In this document: positions 1 through 8,600 of the stretch, piece after piece
Layout of the letters: each line of letters begins with the position of its first letter
Position numbering within the stretch: the first letter of the stretch is position 1
Assembly (NCBI RefSeq): GCF_000157895.3
Contig: NC_022663.1
Span: 1,488,001 to 1,552,000 of the forward strand
DNA: 64,000 bases
From: Mycobacterium kansasii ATCC 12478
GTDB lineage: Bacteria; Actinomycetota; Actinomycetes; Mycobacteriales; Mycobacteriaceae
Reading direction: 5' to 3'
Program-made: the position numbers and the translations under genes
The notes under the pieces: model-generated
Database searches by the model: none
What the model saw: only the letters and a program-made list of their open reading frames with translations
Told to the model about the DNA's origin: nothing

Positions 1-362
1 TGACGGTCACCCGGCTGGCGGTTGTCATCGCGACCATCGCGGCCATCGCAACAACCGCGGCGACCGTGGCGCCGGCGCCCGCGGCACGCGCCACCGATTC
101 CTACGGTGCGATCGCCTATTCCAGCAACGGGTCGTGGGGCCGGTCGTGGGCCTACCCCACCAAGGCGGCCGCCGAAGCCACCGCGGTCAAGTCGTGCGGC
201 TACTCCGATTGCAAGGTGCTCACCTCGTTCACCGCCTGCGGCGCGGTCGCCGCGAAAGACCGCGACTACAGGGGCGGCACGGGTCCCAACCTCAGCGCCG
301 CCATGAAAGACGCGCTGAGCAAACTCGACGGCGGCTACATCGACACGTGGGCCTGCAACTGA
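1..362 (+). CDS. Secreted DUF4189 protein, copy 1 (5' end cut by window)
   Basis: Small secreted protein resembling M. tuberculosis Rv1269c. The frame is open from base 3. Bases 1-2 are TG, so the start codon probably begins one base before the window, giving a start followed by TVTRLAVV. An Ala/Val-rich signal peptide ends near APAPAARA. The mature part has the DUF4189 pattern: YGAIAYS near the N-terminus, then KSCGYSDCKV and a final TWACN, with four cysteines that could form disulfides in the cell wall space. Function is unknown. A paralogue lies at 9404-9781. A tandem pair of C39-like secreted proteins follows on the same strand, as Rv1268c follows Rv1269c in M. tuberculosis. Confidence 0.85.
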   Translation, partial: TVTRLAVVIATIAAIATTAATVAPAPAARATDSYGAIAYSSNGSWGRSWAYPTKAAAEATAVKSCGYSDCKVLTSFTACGAVAAKDRDYRGGTGPNLSAAMKDALSKLDGGYIDTWACN

Positions 363-396
363 CGCACCCCCGCACGGTCGGGTCGCGGCCCGAGGT

Positions 397-452
397 CACT
401 CCAAGAATTCGACGAGATAACGAATAGGCCACCATCAGAGCCTTTTCTCAAC
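397..452 (+). promoter_or_regulatory. Conserved leader, copy 1
   Basis: This 56-base block upstream of the first C39-like gene is repeated at 1294-1348 before the second. Both share GAGATAACGA, an AGGCC, a CATC and a terminal CCTTTTCTCAAC. Conservation outside the coding sequence suggests a promoter or mRNA leader that was duplicated with the gene. No -35/-10 assignment is secure. Confidence 0.45.
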
Positions 453-491
453 AGCCCCGCCACCGGAGCGGAATTGAGAAAGGACCCGGCC

Positions 492-1205
492 ATGAAGACC
501 GTCAACATCTCCATCGTCGCCAAGGCAGCCGTCGCCGCCGCACTTGCAGCCGGCCTGTCACTGGGCCTGGCCAGCCAGGCCGACGCATCCGTCGGCGGGA
601 CCATGTTCGGCGACCCGGCCGCGGCCGCCAAGTACTGGCGCCATCAGAACTACGACGACTGCGCCATCATGTCCAGCGCCGACGTGGTCGGCCAGATCAC
701 GGGCAAGCTGCCCTCGGAGCGGGCCATCATCAAAGTGGCCCAGTCGACGCCCAGCGCCAGCCACCCCGGCTCGATCTACATCAAGCCGACCGACAAGAAC
801 GACCCGAACTCGGGCATGGGCACCAACCCGGAGGACCTGCCGACACTGCTGGCGCACTACGGAGTCCACGGCGTCAACACCGACTCGGACAGCGCCGCGC
901 AGACCGGCGTCGCCACCGGCCTGGACGCGCTCGAGCAGTATCTGGGCAGCGGCCACGCGGTGATCGTCGGCGTCAACGCCGAAATGATCTGGAACCAGCC
1001 GATCGAGAACAAGGGCAGCGACGGCCAGCCGCGGGCCGACCACGCCGTGGTGGTCACCGGTGTCGACACCGCCAACGGCGTCGTGCACCTCAACGACAGC
1101 GGCAACCCGGACGGTCGCGACGAGCAGATCCCGCTGGACACCTTCGTCAAGGCGTGGGCCACCAGCCACGACTTCATGACCGTCACCCAGGAAACACACA
1201 AGTAG
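492..1205 (+). CDS. Secreted C39-like peptidase-fold protein, copy 1 (Rv1268c-like)
   Basis: Predicted 237-aa exported protein. ATG 492 is preceded by GAGAAAGGA; the in-frame start at 474 would overlap that site. The signal peptide (residues 1-32) ends at SQADA. The mature protein resembles the papain-like Peptidase_C39_2 fold: candidate catalytic Cys57 in YDDCAIMSS, His184 in ADHAVVVTG and Asn201/Asp202 in HLNDSG. This Cys-His-Asn/Asp order fits an active cysteine peptidase, or a peptidase fold recruited for binding; no substrate can be inferred. It is the homologue of M. tuberculosis Rv1268c next to embR, and here it is tandemly duplicated. Confidence 0.85.
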   Translation: MKTVNISIVAKAAVAAALAAGLSLGLASQADASVGGTMFGDPAAAAKYWRHQNYDDCAIMSSADVVGQITGKLPSERAIIKVAQSTPSASHPGSIYIKPTDKNDPNSGMGTNPEDLPTLLAHYGVHGVNTDSDSAAQTGVATGLDALEQYLGSGHAVIVGVNAEMIWNQPIENKGSDGQPRADHAVVVTGVDTANGVVHLNDSGNPDGRDEQIPLDTFVKAWATSHDFMTVTQETHK

Positions 1206-1219
1206 TTCTTGGCCCCACA

Positions 1220-1263
1220 GATGGCGGGCAGCCACCCGAGCACCGGGTCGGCTGCCCGCCATC
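1220..1263 (+). terminator. Hairpin terminator between the C39-like paralogues
   Basis: Perfect 14-bp inverted repeat: GATGGCGGGCAGCC (1220-1233) and GGCTGCCCGCCATC (1250-1263), with a 16-base loop, 15 bases after the stop codon. There is no U-tract, as is common for mycobacterial intrinsic terminators. It would separate the two paralogues into independent transcripts. Confidence 0.7.
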
Positions 1264-1293
1264 GGTTCTGGAACTCCACATACACCGGTAGAT

Positions 1294-1348
1294 CACTTCA
1301 AGGATTCATAGAGATAACGAAAAGGCCGTCATCCGAACCTTTTCTCAA
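1294..1348 (+). promoter_or_regulatory. Conserved leader, copy 2
   Basis: Second copy of the block at 397-452, lying 60 bases before the second C39-like gene. GAGATAACGA and CCTTTTCTCAAC are the best conserved parts. It lies downstream of the hairpin at 1220-1263, consistent with each paralogue having its own promoter. Confidence 0.45.
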
Positions 1349-1409
1349 CGCCCATTCCGCAGCCGTCCAACGGGGGCGGAACGAGACAACGAGAAAAAGG
1401 GAAAGACCG

Positions 1410-2105
1410 ATGAAGATCTCCACCATCGCCAAGACCGCCGTCGCCGCCACCTTCGCGGGCGCGCTGGCACTGGGACTGGCCGTCCCGGCCGATGCGGCGA
1501 CGGGCACGATGTACGGCGACCCGGTGGCGGCCGCCAAGTGGTGGCGCTACCAGAAATACGACGACTGCGTCATCATGTCGAGCGCCGACGTGATCGGTCA
1601 GATCACCGGCAAGGAACCTTCGGAGAGGGCGATCGTCAAGGTGGCCCAGTCGACACCCAGCACCGTCCACCCCGGCTCGATCTACATCAGGCCCGCTGAC
1701 CCGTCGAACCCGAATTCCGGCATGGGCACCAGCATGTGGGACGTACCGGCCCTGCTGGCGCACTACGGCGTTGACGCCAAGGTCACCGACACCGACGACG
1801 CCCCGCAAACCGGCATTCCCACGGGCATGGAGGCGCTCGAGCAGTACCTGGGAGGCGGCCACAAGGTTATCGTCAGCCTCAACGCCGAAATGATCTGGGG
1901 TCAGCCGATCGAAAACAAAGACAGCGACGGCAATCCGCGCTCCGACCACGCGGTGGTGGTCACCGGAGTCGACACCGCCAACGGCATCGTGCACCTCAAC
2001 GACAGCGGTACCAAACAAGGCCGCGACGAGCAGGTCCCCATCGAGACCTTCATCAAGGCATGGGCCACCAGCCACGACTTCCTGGTCGTCACCACCGGCA
2101 CCTGA
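1410..2105 (+). CDS. Secreted C39-like peptidase-fold protein, copy 2 (Rv1268c-like)
   Basis: 231-aa paralogue of the preceding gene. ATG 1410 follows a purine-rich ribosome site (GAGAAAAAGGGAAAG). The signal peptide ends at VPADA near residue 29. The putative catalytic residues are kept: Cys53 in YDDCVIMSS, His180 in SDHAVVVTG, Asn197/Asp198 in HLNDSG. The copies differ mainly in the region around residues 95-135, so they are not a very recent duplication. Its position next to embR matches the single M. tuberculosis Rv1268c. Whether both are enzymatically active is unknown. Confidence 0.85.
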   Translation: MKISTIAKTAVAATFAGALALGLAVPADAATGTMYGDPVAAAKWWRYQKYDDCVIMSSADVIGQITGKEPSERAIVKVAQSTPSTVHPGSIYIRPADPSNPNSGMGTSMWDVPALLAHYGVDAKVTDTDDAPQTGIPTGMEALEQYLGGGHKVIVSLNAEMIWGQPIENKDSDGNPRSDHAVVVTGVDTANGIVHLNDSGTKQGRDEQVPIETFIKAWATSHDFLVVTTGT

Positions 2106-2308
2106 CGACGACCACGGGACTGCGGCGGCGGGCAGACACCGCCGGCAACGCGCCCGTTGAGCTACCCGCCGATCGCGTGTCGCGCAGGGCGACAAGGTGA
2201 TTCGCTTCGAGGACACCGATCACCGGGCGTTTGCGGTCCGGCGGCGCGACGGGACCGACGTGCCCGGGCAGTCGGTTCGTACCGGATCGGCGAACTTCGT
2301 ACCACAAT

Positions 2309-2373
2309 GGCCATTGATGAAGGCCATTGATGAAGGCCATTGATGAAGGCCATTGATGAAGACCATTGATGAC
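2309..2373 (+). repeat. Five tandem 13-bp repeats upstream of embR
   Basis: Unit GGCCATTGATGAA occurs exactly four times (2309-2360), followed by a variant GACCATTGATGAC (2361-2373). The array ends 53 bases before the embR start and just upstream of a TTGACA-like hexamer (2380-2385). The unit is not a multiple of three and no reading frame is preserved, so it is not coding. SARP-family regulators such as EmbR bind direct repeats, so an operator is possible; a variable-number repeat is the alternative. Elsewhere the 2106-2426 gap shows nothing recognisable. Confidence 0.85.
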
Positions 2374-2426
2374 GGTTGCTTGACACTAGGCAGATGAGGC
2401 GCAGATGAAGCCGCGGAGGACCCGGG

Positions 2427-3587
2427 ATGGCTGGTAACGCGATGACGGGCAAACGTCTCGAATTCGGTCTGCTGGGACCGCTGGAGATGAGCATCGACGG
2501 CGCCCTGGTACCGACCGGCACCCCTAAACAGCGGGCGGTCCTGGCCATGCTGGTGATCAACCGCAACCGGCCGGTCGGGGTCGACGCGCTGATCACCGCC
2601 CTCTGGGAGGAGTGGCCTCCCTCCGGGGCCCGGGCCAGCATTCATTCCTACGTGTCCAACCTGCGCAAGCTGCTCAGCGGCGCCGGGGTCGACCCCCGGG
2701 CCATATTGGCCGCGGCACCCCCGGGCTACCGGCTCAGCATTCCGGAGAACAGCTGCGATCTCGGGCGGTTCATCGCAGAAAAAGCTGCCGGGGTACACGC
2801 GGCCGCTGCCGGCAAATTCGAACAGGCCAGCCGGCATTTGGCTGCGGCACTGCGGGTATGGCGTGGGCCCGTGCTCGATGACCTGCGCGACTTCCAGTTC
2901 GTCAACGCGTTCGCCACCGCGCTCGTGGAGGACAAGATTCTCGCCCACACCGCCAAGGCGGAAGCCGAGATCGCTTGCGGCCGCGCTGCTGAGGTGATCA
3001 CCGAACTGGAGGCCCTCACTGTCGAACACCCGTATCGCGAACCACTGTGGGCGCAGCTGATCACCGCCTATTACCTCACCGATCGGCAATCCGACGCGTT
3101 GAGCGCGTACCGGCGGGTAAAGACAACCCTGGCCGAGGATCTCGGCATCGACCCCGGCCCGACCCTGCGGGGTCTCAACGAACGCATCCTGCGCCAGGAA
3201 CCGTTGGACGCCAAGATGAATGCGAAGTCCACCGCCGTCGGCACCGTCACCGTGCTCGACCAGCGCACCATGGTGACCGGACAACAAGCCATGGCCTGCC
3301 TGCACGACATCGCCACCGGGCACGACCACCCGCTTCGCACCGCGGCGACCCGTATCGGCCGTCTCAGTGACAACGACATCGTGCTCGACAGCGCGAAGGT
3401 CAGCCGCCATCACGCGGTCATCATCGACACCGGGACTAACTACATCATCAACGATCTCCGGTCATCCAACGGTGTGCACGTAGGGCACCAGCGGATCCGC
3501 GGCGCCGCCACGCTCAACGATGGCGATCACATCCGCATCTGCGACCACGAATTCACCTTTCAGATCGCTGCCCGGCGTGACCGCTAG
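2427..3587 (+). CDS. embR: EmbR, SARP-type transcription regulator with FHA domain
   Basis: 386 aa, about the length of M. tuberculosis EmbR (388). ATG 2427 follows GCGGAGGA. Domains: winged-helix DNA-binding domain (about 10-105, with the TPKQRAVLAMLVINRNRPV signature), bacterial transcriptional activation domain with helical repeats (about 110-255), then a C-terminal FHA domain (about 295-380) retaining RIGR, SRHHA and SSNG for phosphothreonine binding. In M. tuberculosis EmbR is phosphorylated by PknH and activates embCAB, hence arabinan synthesis and ethambutol response. A PknH-type kinase follows at 3965 and the closer PknH orthologue lies at 12795. Confidence 0.95.
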   Translation: MAGNAMTGKRLEFGLLGPLEMSIDGALVPTGTPKQRAVLAMLVINRNRPVGVDALITALWEEWPPSGARASIHSYVSNLRKLLSGAGVDPRAILAAAPPGYRLSIPENSCDLGRFIAEKAAGVHAAAAGKFEQASRHLAAALRVWRGPVLDDLRDFQFVNAFATALVEDKILAHTAKAEAEIACGRAAEVITELEALTVEHPYREPLWAQLITAYYLTDRQSDALSAYRRVKTTLAEDLGIDPGPTLRGLNERILRQEPLDAKMNAKSTAVGTVTVLDQRTMVTGQQAMACLHDIATGHDHPLRTAATRIGRLSDNDIVLDSAKVSRHHAVIIDTGTNYIINDLRSSNGVHVGHQRIRGAATLNDGDHIRICDHEFTFQIAARRDR

Positions 3588-3964
3588 CCTGGCGCCAGCA
3601 CGGTTGTGTCGCAACTGCTTTGACCGCGACGAGCCGGCTGGACAGGACGGGTGCCGGCTCAGTGTCGCACTGCGCCAGGGCTTTTCGCCGCGCGGTGACC
3701 GCACGGCCTGGCACCCGGCTAGCGCGCGGCCATAACCGGACGGCCGTCGTGGCCGACCGTGTTCATCCGAAGATCGACGGGGCACCCCGGTGCCCGGTCG
3801 CCCGCGGACGGATAAGCCCCGTTTTCATGCGGTCAGGTTGGCGAGGGCATACCGTCATGGTTACCGTCACGGGTTGCTGGGCCGATGGGTCGCACTCGCT
3901 GCGATATCTCGTGCCCGCTTGATAGGGTCGGCGGAATTCGGGTTGGGTCGAGGGAGGATCAGCG
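3588..3964. other. Intergenic region between embR and kinase A
   Basis: 377 bases with no convincing gene. The only notable element is near the 3' end: TTGATAGGGTCGGCGG (3919-3934) resembles TTGATAGTGTCTGCGG (12751-12766), which sits at a similar distance from the second kinase start. Nothing else recognisable. Confidence 0.5.
3919..3934 (+). promoter_or_regulatory. Shared upstream element of kinase A
   Basis: TTGATAGGGTCGGCGG lies 30 bases before the kinase start; the counterpart at 12751-12766 differs at two positions. Both genes also share the ribosome site and start context GGGAGGATCAGCGATG. A shared promoter -10 region (TAGGGT/TAGTGT) is a reasonable guess; no good -35 was found. Confidence 0.35.
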
Positions 3965-5743
3965 ATGGGCGAGGCGCCAGATTCGCGTGTGGGGTCGATG
4001 TTCGGCCCTTACCACCTCAAGCGGCTGCTGGGCCGTGGCGGTATGGGCGAGGTCTACGAAGCCGAGAACACCGTCAAGGAGTGGCCGTGCGCGGTCAAGC
4101 TGATGACCGCGGAGTTCAGTAAGGACCCGGTATTTCGCGAGCGGATGAAGCGCGAAGCCCGCACCGCCGGTCGGTTGCAGGAACCCCATGTGGTGCCCAT
4201 CCACGACTACGGCGAAATCGACGGGCAGATGTACCTGGAGATGCGTCTGATCGAGGGCACCGACCTGGACACCCTGCTCAAGCGTTTCGGTCCGCTGACC
4301 CCGCCGCGGGCGGTGGCCATCATCAGCCAGGTCGCCTCCGCGCTCGACGCCGCCCACGCCGCCGGGGTGATGCACCGTGACGTCAAACCGCCCAACGTCC
4401 TGGTGACCCGCGACGACTTCGCCTACCTCGTCGACTTCGGCATCGCCAGCGCCACCACCGACGAGAAGCTGACCCAATTGGGCACGGCGGTGGGCACCTG
4501 GAAATACATGGCGCCCGAACGGTTTTCCAACGACGAGGTGACCTACCGCGCCGACATCTACGCATTGGCGTGCGTGCTGTACGAATGTCTGACCGGCTCC
4601 CCGCCCTATCGTGCCGACAGCGCGTCCACATTGGTCACCGCGCACCTGATGGATCCGGTGCCGCAGGCCAGCGCCGTGCGCTCGGGGATTCCCAAGGGGT
4701 TGGACGCGGTGATCGCGCGCGGCATGGCCAAGAGGCCCGAGGACCGCTATGCCAGCGCGGGCGATTTCGCCCGGGCCGCCCACGACGCGCTCAGCGACCC
4801 GGATCAAGACCACGCGGCCGACATCCTGCGCCGCAGCCAGGAAGCGACCCTGCCGGGCACCGCTTTTGCGCCCCAGCCGCCGACGCTTGCTGCTGCCACA
4901 CCGCCACCGGCGCCGCAGTACCCGGAACCGGCTGGTTCGGGGCCGTTGCCACCGGCGAGCCCGACCGGGCAGCCCGCGTGGGCACCCGCGAGCGGTCCCA
5001 TTCCGGCCGCCGGTCAGCCCGCCCCGGTCCCGCAGTACTACCAAGGCGGCGGCTGGGGGGGCACGCCACCGGGCACGCCGCCACAACAGCTCGGCGGCCC
5101 GGCACCCTGGAATCAGCCCGCATCGCGCCAGCGCAACCCGTGGCCGATCGTGGCCGGCGCTGCCGCACTGGTGGTCGTTCTCGTCGTTGCCGCCATCGGG
5201 GTCTGGTTGGCGACTAGACCGGATTCCACCCCGAAGGCGGACACCACGACCTCCGTCCCCACCACCAAGCCGACAACCCCGAGTTCCCCGGCGACAACCA
5301 CCCCCGCCGGGGACCCGCAAAGCAGGCTGATGAGTTATCTGCCGTCCGGCTACACCAGTGGCACGTGCACACCGACCAGTCCCAAGCCGGACAGCGTTTG
5401 GACCGGAGCGACTGCCATGTACAACTGCGGGCAGAACACCAACCAGGGCGGCCCCAGCCGCGCCATCTACGGACTGTTCCCGACTCTTGACGCGCTCAAA
5501 AAGGCCTTCAACGACGACATCGCCGCGGTAGATCTGATGAACTGCCCCGGGGAAGGGCCGTCGCCGGACGGCTGGCATTACGACAGGACGCCGAACGTGA
5601 CGGCCGGCATGATCGCTTGTGGCACCTATAAGAACCACCCGAACGTGATCTGGACCAACGAAGAAAAGCTGATGCTCAGCGACGTCTTCGGCGATCCGGC
5701 CACCATCGACGAACTGCACACCTGGTGGGCGAAGTACGGCTGA
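3965..5743 (+). CDS. PknH-type transmembrane Ser/Thr kinase A with divergent sensor domain
   Basis: 592 aa. The cytoplasmic kinase domain (about 15-275) is close to PknH: G-loop GRGGMGE, ATP lysine Lys45, HRD aspartate Asp139, DFG 157-159, and activation-loop threonines Thr170/Thr174 in KLTQLGTAVGT, matching the PknH autophosphorylation sites. HRDVKPPN replaces the usual HRDVKPQN. A Pro-rich juxtamembrane stretch (about 285-395) leads to one TM helix (about 397-418). The roughly 150-residue outer domain is unrelated to PknH_C: four cysteines (SGTC, YNCG, MNCPG, IACGTY) and an end at WWAKYG. It therefore probably senses a different signal. It sits between embR and an FHA-ABC exporter, both plausible substrates. 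Confidence 0.9.
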   Translation: MGEAPDSRVGSMFGPYHLKRLLGRGGMGEVYEAENTVKEWPCAVKLMTAEFSKDPVFRERMKREARTAGRLQEPHVVPIHDYGEIDGQMYLEMRLIEGTDLDTLLKRFGPLTPPRAVAIISQVASALDAAHAAGVMHRDVKPPNVLVTRDDFAYLVDFGIASATTDEKLTQLGTAVGTWKYMAPERFSNDEVTYRADIYALACVLYECLTGSPPYRADSASTLVTAHLMDPVPQASAVRSGIPKGLDAVIARGMAKRPEDRYASAGDFARAAHDALSDPDQDHAADILRRSQEATLPGTAFAPQPPTLAAATPPPAPQYPEPAGSGPLPPASPTGQPAWAPASGPIPAAGQPAPVPQYYQGGGWGGTPPGTPPQQLGGPAPWNQPASRQRNPWPIVAGAAALVVVLVVAAIGVWLATRPDSTPKADTTTSVPTTKPTTPSSPATTTPAGDPQSRLMSYLPSGYTSGTCTPTSPKPDSVWTGATAMYNCGQNTNQGGPSRAIYGLFPTLDALKKAFNDDIAAVDLMNCPGEGPSPDGWHYDRTPNVTAGMIACGTYKNHPNVIWTNEEKLMLSDVFGDPATIDELHTWWAKYG

Positions 5744-5909
5744 TCCGGACCGTCAGTAGAGCTGAAGCCCAAGCAGCACAACAAGGTTTGTCGGCATGGG
5801 CGGCGATGACCAAGATGCACGAGATGGGCCAAACCGTGTAACCGTAGCCGTCTTGGCGGTTCCCAAGCACGACTTTTCCACCCCGTAACGGATGCAAAAT
5901 TGCTACGTT

Positions 5910-7874
5910 GCCGTGGGGTGGTGAGTGGTTTGGGGTTGTGGGGTGGAGGTGCCGGAGGCTGGGTATGGAGGGTAGGACCGAGGCGGTCGTGATGGATGTG
6001 CCCCGGTTGGAGGTGCGTGCTGGTGGGCGGGTCTGGCATGCCACGCCGAATCGGGTGTGGACGATTGGTCGGTCGGCTGAGGCTGATGTGCGGTTGGATA
6101 ATCCGCGGGTGTCGCGTGATCATGCGGTGTTGCAGCCGGGCCCGGGGGGCTGGGTTTTGGTCAACCACAGCAGCAATGGGATGTTTGTCGAGGGCGCCCG
6201 CGTCGAGCGGGTGGCCGTTGCGCGGCCGGTGTCGGTGATGTTGGGGTCGGCGTCCTCGGGTGAGCTGGTGCAGTTGGCGCCGGGCGGGCGGCCCGAGGCG
6301 GCGGCGCCGCAGCCTGTGGCGGTGGTGGGTCAGACGACGGTGGCCCGCCCGCCCACGGCGGTGCATGCCATTGATCAGTTGGTGGTGACGATCGGGCGTG
6401 GCCCCGACAACGATGTGGTGCTCAATGATCTGCTGGTCTCGCGCCGGCATGCGATGCTGCGCCGTTCGGGCAGTCAGTGGGAGCTGGTCGACAACAACAG
6501 CGCCAACGGCACCTACGTCAACGGCACCCGGATCAGCCGGGCGCTGCTGGGGCCCAGCGACATTGTCGGCATCGGTCATCAGCTGTTGCATCTGTCCGGG
6601 GATCGGCTGGTGGAATACGTTGACACCGGCGACATCTCCTATGAGGCCGCCAACCTGCGGGTGGTCACCAACAAGGGCTCCAAAAAATCCAAGGTGTTGT
6701 TGGCCGATGTCAGCTTTGCCCTGCCCCAGCGCAGCCTGTTGGCGGTGGTGGGGCCCAGCGGGGCCGGTAAATCCACGCTGCTGGGGGCGCTGACCGGGTT
6801 CCGCCCGGCCACCAGCGGCAGCGTGCGCTACGACGACCGTGACCTGTATGACAACTACGCCGAGCTGCGCCACCGGATCGGGTTCGTGCCCCAAGACGAC
6901 ATCTTGCACACCCCGCTGACGGTGCGCCGCGCGCTCAATTACGCTGCGCGGCTGCGTTTTCCCCACGACGTGTCGGCCGCCGAACGCAACCAGCGCATCC
7001 AGGAGGTGCTGACCGAACTGGGCCTGTCCACCCAGGCCGATCAGCGCATCGACAGTCTGTCGGGCGGGCAGCGTAAACGCACCAGCGTCGCATTGGAACT
7101 GCTGACCAAACCCTCGCTGCTGTTTTTGGACGAACCCACCTCCGGGCTCGACCCCGGCTATGAGAAGTCGGTCATGCAGACCCTGCGCTCACTGGCCGAC
7201 GACGGCCGCTCGGTGGTGGTGGTCACCCACAACATCGCCCACCTCAACATGTGCGACCGGCTGCTGATCTTGGCCCCCGGGGGCCGGCTGGCCTACTTCG
7301 GCCCACCCCAGCAAGCCTTGAGCTACTTCCACTGCACCGACTTCGCCGACCTGTTCACCCTGCTCGAACGCGACACCACCACCGACTGGACCGCGCGCTT
7401 TTACGCCTCACCGCTACACGCCGCCGTCACCGCCCACCCGGCCCCCAAACCCGGCCCACCCCCACCAGCGCCCACCACCAAAGCCCTGGCCCAACAAAGC
7501 GCGCTGGCCCAATTCGCCATCTTGTGCCGGCGCTACCTGGCCGTCATCGCCGCCGACCGCCAATACTCGGTGTTCCTGCTGGCCCTGCCGCTGCTGCTGA
7601 GCCTGTTCGCCCACGCCGTACCCGGCAACGCCGGACTCTCACTGGCCAAAGCCATCGAAGAACGCTCAACCCAACCCTCCCAACTGCTGGTACTGCTGAT
7701 CATCGGCGGCGCACTGATGGGCTGCGCGGCCTCCATCCGCGAAATCGTCAAAGAACAAGCCATCTACCGCCGCGAACACGGCATCGGCCTATCCGCCAGC
7801 GCCTACCTAGCCTCCAAACTCGTCGTCCTGACCGCACTAACCACCATCCAAGGACTCATCCTCGGATTCCTGGG
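5910..7874 (+). repeat. Long near-identical direct repeat, copy 1
   Basis: 1965 bases matching 9838-11802 at a constant offset of 3928. I saw only two mismatches (7189 T/A and 7191 A/G). The block starts just upstream of the exporter gene and stops abruptly inside it, after which the copies differ. A second conserved patch continues from 7958. This suggests recent duplication or gene conversion. Confidence 0.85.
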
Positions 7875-8355
7875 GACGCTGTTCCTGCCTCCCCCCGATA
7901 GCTCCGTGCTGTTGCCGCAGCACGCCGACGAAACACAACAGCATCTGGTGGGCGCGGTCGAGGTGGCGGTGGCCGTCGTTGCCGTCACCGTGGTCTCGAT
8001 GATCATCGGCCTGCTGATCTCGGCGCTGATCGGCAACGCCGATCGGGGCATGCCGCTGCTGGTACTGGTGGTCATGGCCCAACTGGTGCTGTGCGGCGGA
8101 ATGTTCGCGGTGAACGGCCGGCCTCCGCTCGAGCAACTGGCCTGGCTGTCCCCGTCCCGGTGGGCCTACGCCATGGCCGCCGCCACCGTGGGGGTGAACT
8201 TCCTGCACCCGGGCGCGGAAGACCCGCTATGGGATCACGACCGCGGTCACTGGCTCACCGCCGCCGGTATGTGCGCGGCGCTGGCGGTGGTCCTGGTGCT
8301 CCTGCTGGCGGTGCGACTCAAGCGGCTCGACCCCCAGCGAAAGGGCCGTAAGTAA
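5965..8355 (+). CDS. FHA-FHA-ABC exporter A (Rv1747-like)
   Basis: 796 aa from ATG 5965, which has GGAGG six bases upstream; an upstream in-frame TTG at 5908 lacks a ribosome site. Domains: FHA1 (about 31-100; TIGRS, SRDH, SNG), FHA2 (about 138-208; TIGRG, SRRH, ANGTYVNG), ABCG-type ATPase (about 240-460; Walker A GPSGAGKS 263-270, LSGGQ 365-369, Walker B LLFLDE 385-390), then an ABC2 membrane domain of about six helices (about 525-780). It is a half-transporter and would dimerise. M. tuberculosis Rv1747 is controlled by PknF phosphorylation through its FHA domains and affects cell-wall lipoglycan export. Here the neighbour is a PknH-type kinase. The tail after residue about 637 differs from copy B. 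Confidence 0.92.
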   Translation: MEGRTEAVVMDVPRLEVRAGGRVWHATPNRVWTIGRSAEADVRLDNPRVSRDHAVLQPGPGGWVLVNHSSNGMFVEGARVERVAVARPVSVMLGSASSGELVQLAPGGRPEAAAPQPVAVVGQTTVARPPTAVHAIDQLVVTIGRGPDNDVVLNDLLVSRRHAMLRRSGSQWELVDNNSANGTYVNGTRISRALLGPSDIVGIGHQLLHLSGDRLVEYVDTGDISYEAANLRVVTNKGSKKSKVLLADVSFALPQRSLLAVVGPSGAGKSTLLGALTGFRPATSGSVRYDDRDLYDNYAELRHRIGFVPQDDILHTPLTVRRALNYAARLRFPHDVSAAERNQRIQEVLTELGLSTQADQRIDSLSGGQRKRTSVALELLTKPSLLFLDEPTSGLDPGYEKSVMQTLRSLADDGRSVVVVTHNIAHLNMCDRLLILAPGGRLAYFGPPQQALSYFHCTDFADLFTLLERDTTTDWTARFYASPLHAAVTAHPAPKPGPPPPAPTTKALAQQSALAQFAILCRRYLAVIAADRQYSVFLLALPLLLSLFAHAVPGNAGLSLAKAIEERSTQPSQLLVLLIIGGALMGCAASIREIVKEQAIYRREHGIGLSASAYLASKLVVLTALTTIQGLILGFLGTLFLPPPDSSVLLPQHADETQQHLVGAVEVAVAVVAVTVVSMIIGLLISALIGNADRGMPLLVLVVMAQLVLCGGMFAVNGRPPLEQLAWLSPSRWAYAMAAATVGVNFLHPGAEDPLWDHDRGHWLTAAGMCAALAVVLVLLLAVRLKRLDPQRKGRK

Positions 8356-8600
8356 GCCCGCGCGATCGGCGCGGCGAGCCTGACGGTGTTGCTGACCAGT
8401 CTGGTTGCGGGCCGGTCATCGGTGCGGCGTCGCCGGCTTGCCGCTTTGCTCCAACGGCGATCACCCTCTCGCCACCAAGACCGACGAAGGGGTAGTCAAG
8501 CCGATATCGGCGGGTTTACGCTAAGTCGCCTGGCTTTGGCGCTGCCTCCAGCTGAGTTTGCCCGCGGCAACGTGCCGTTGCCTCGACGAAGGAGATGTCT
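8356..8600. other. Gap between exporter A and lprA
   Basis: About 245 bases with no gene and no clear terminator. The only functional signal seen is the GAAGGAG ribosome site (8588-8594) for lprA. Confidence 0.4.

Noticed and set aside
2309..2373. CRISPR array
   Set aside because: Units are contiguous without spacers and too short; no cas genes.
3959..5719. Long open frame on the minus strand opposite kinase A (and similar ones opposite embR and pknH)
   Set aside because: Mirror frames are common in GC-rich DNA. The translations are Arg/Gly/Val-rich without domains or ribosome sites, and the plus-strand kinase is certain.
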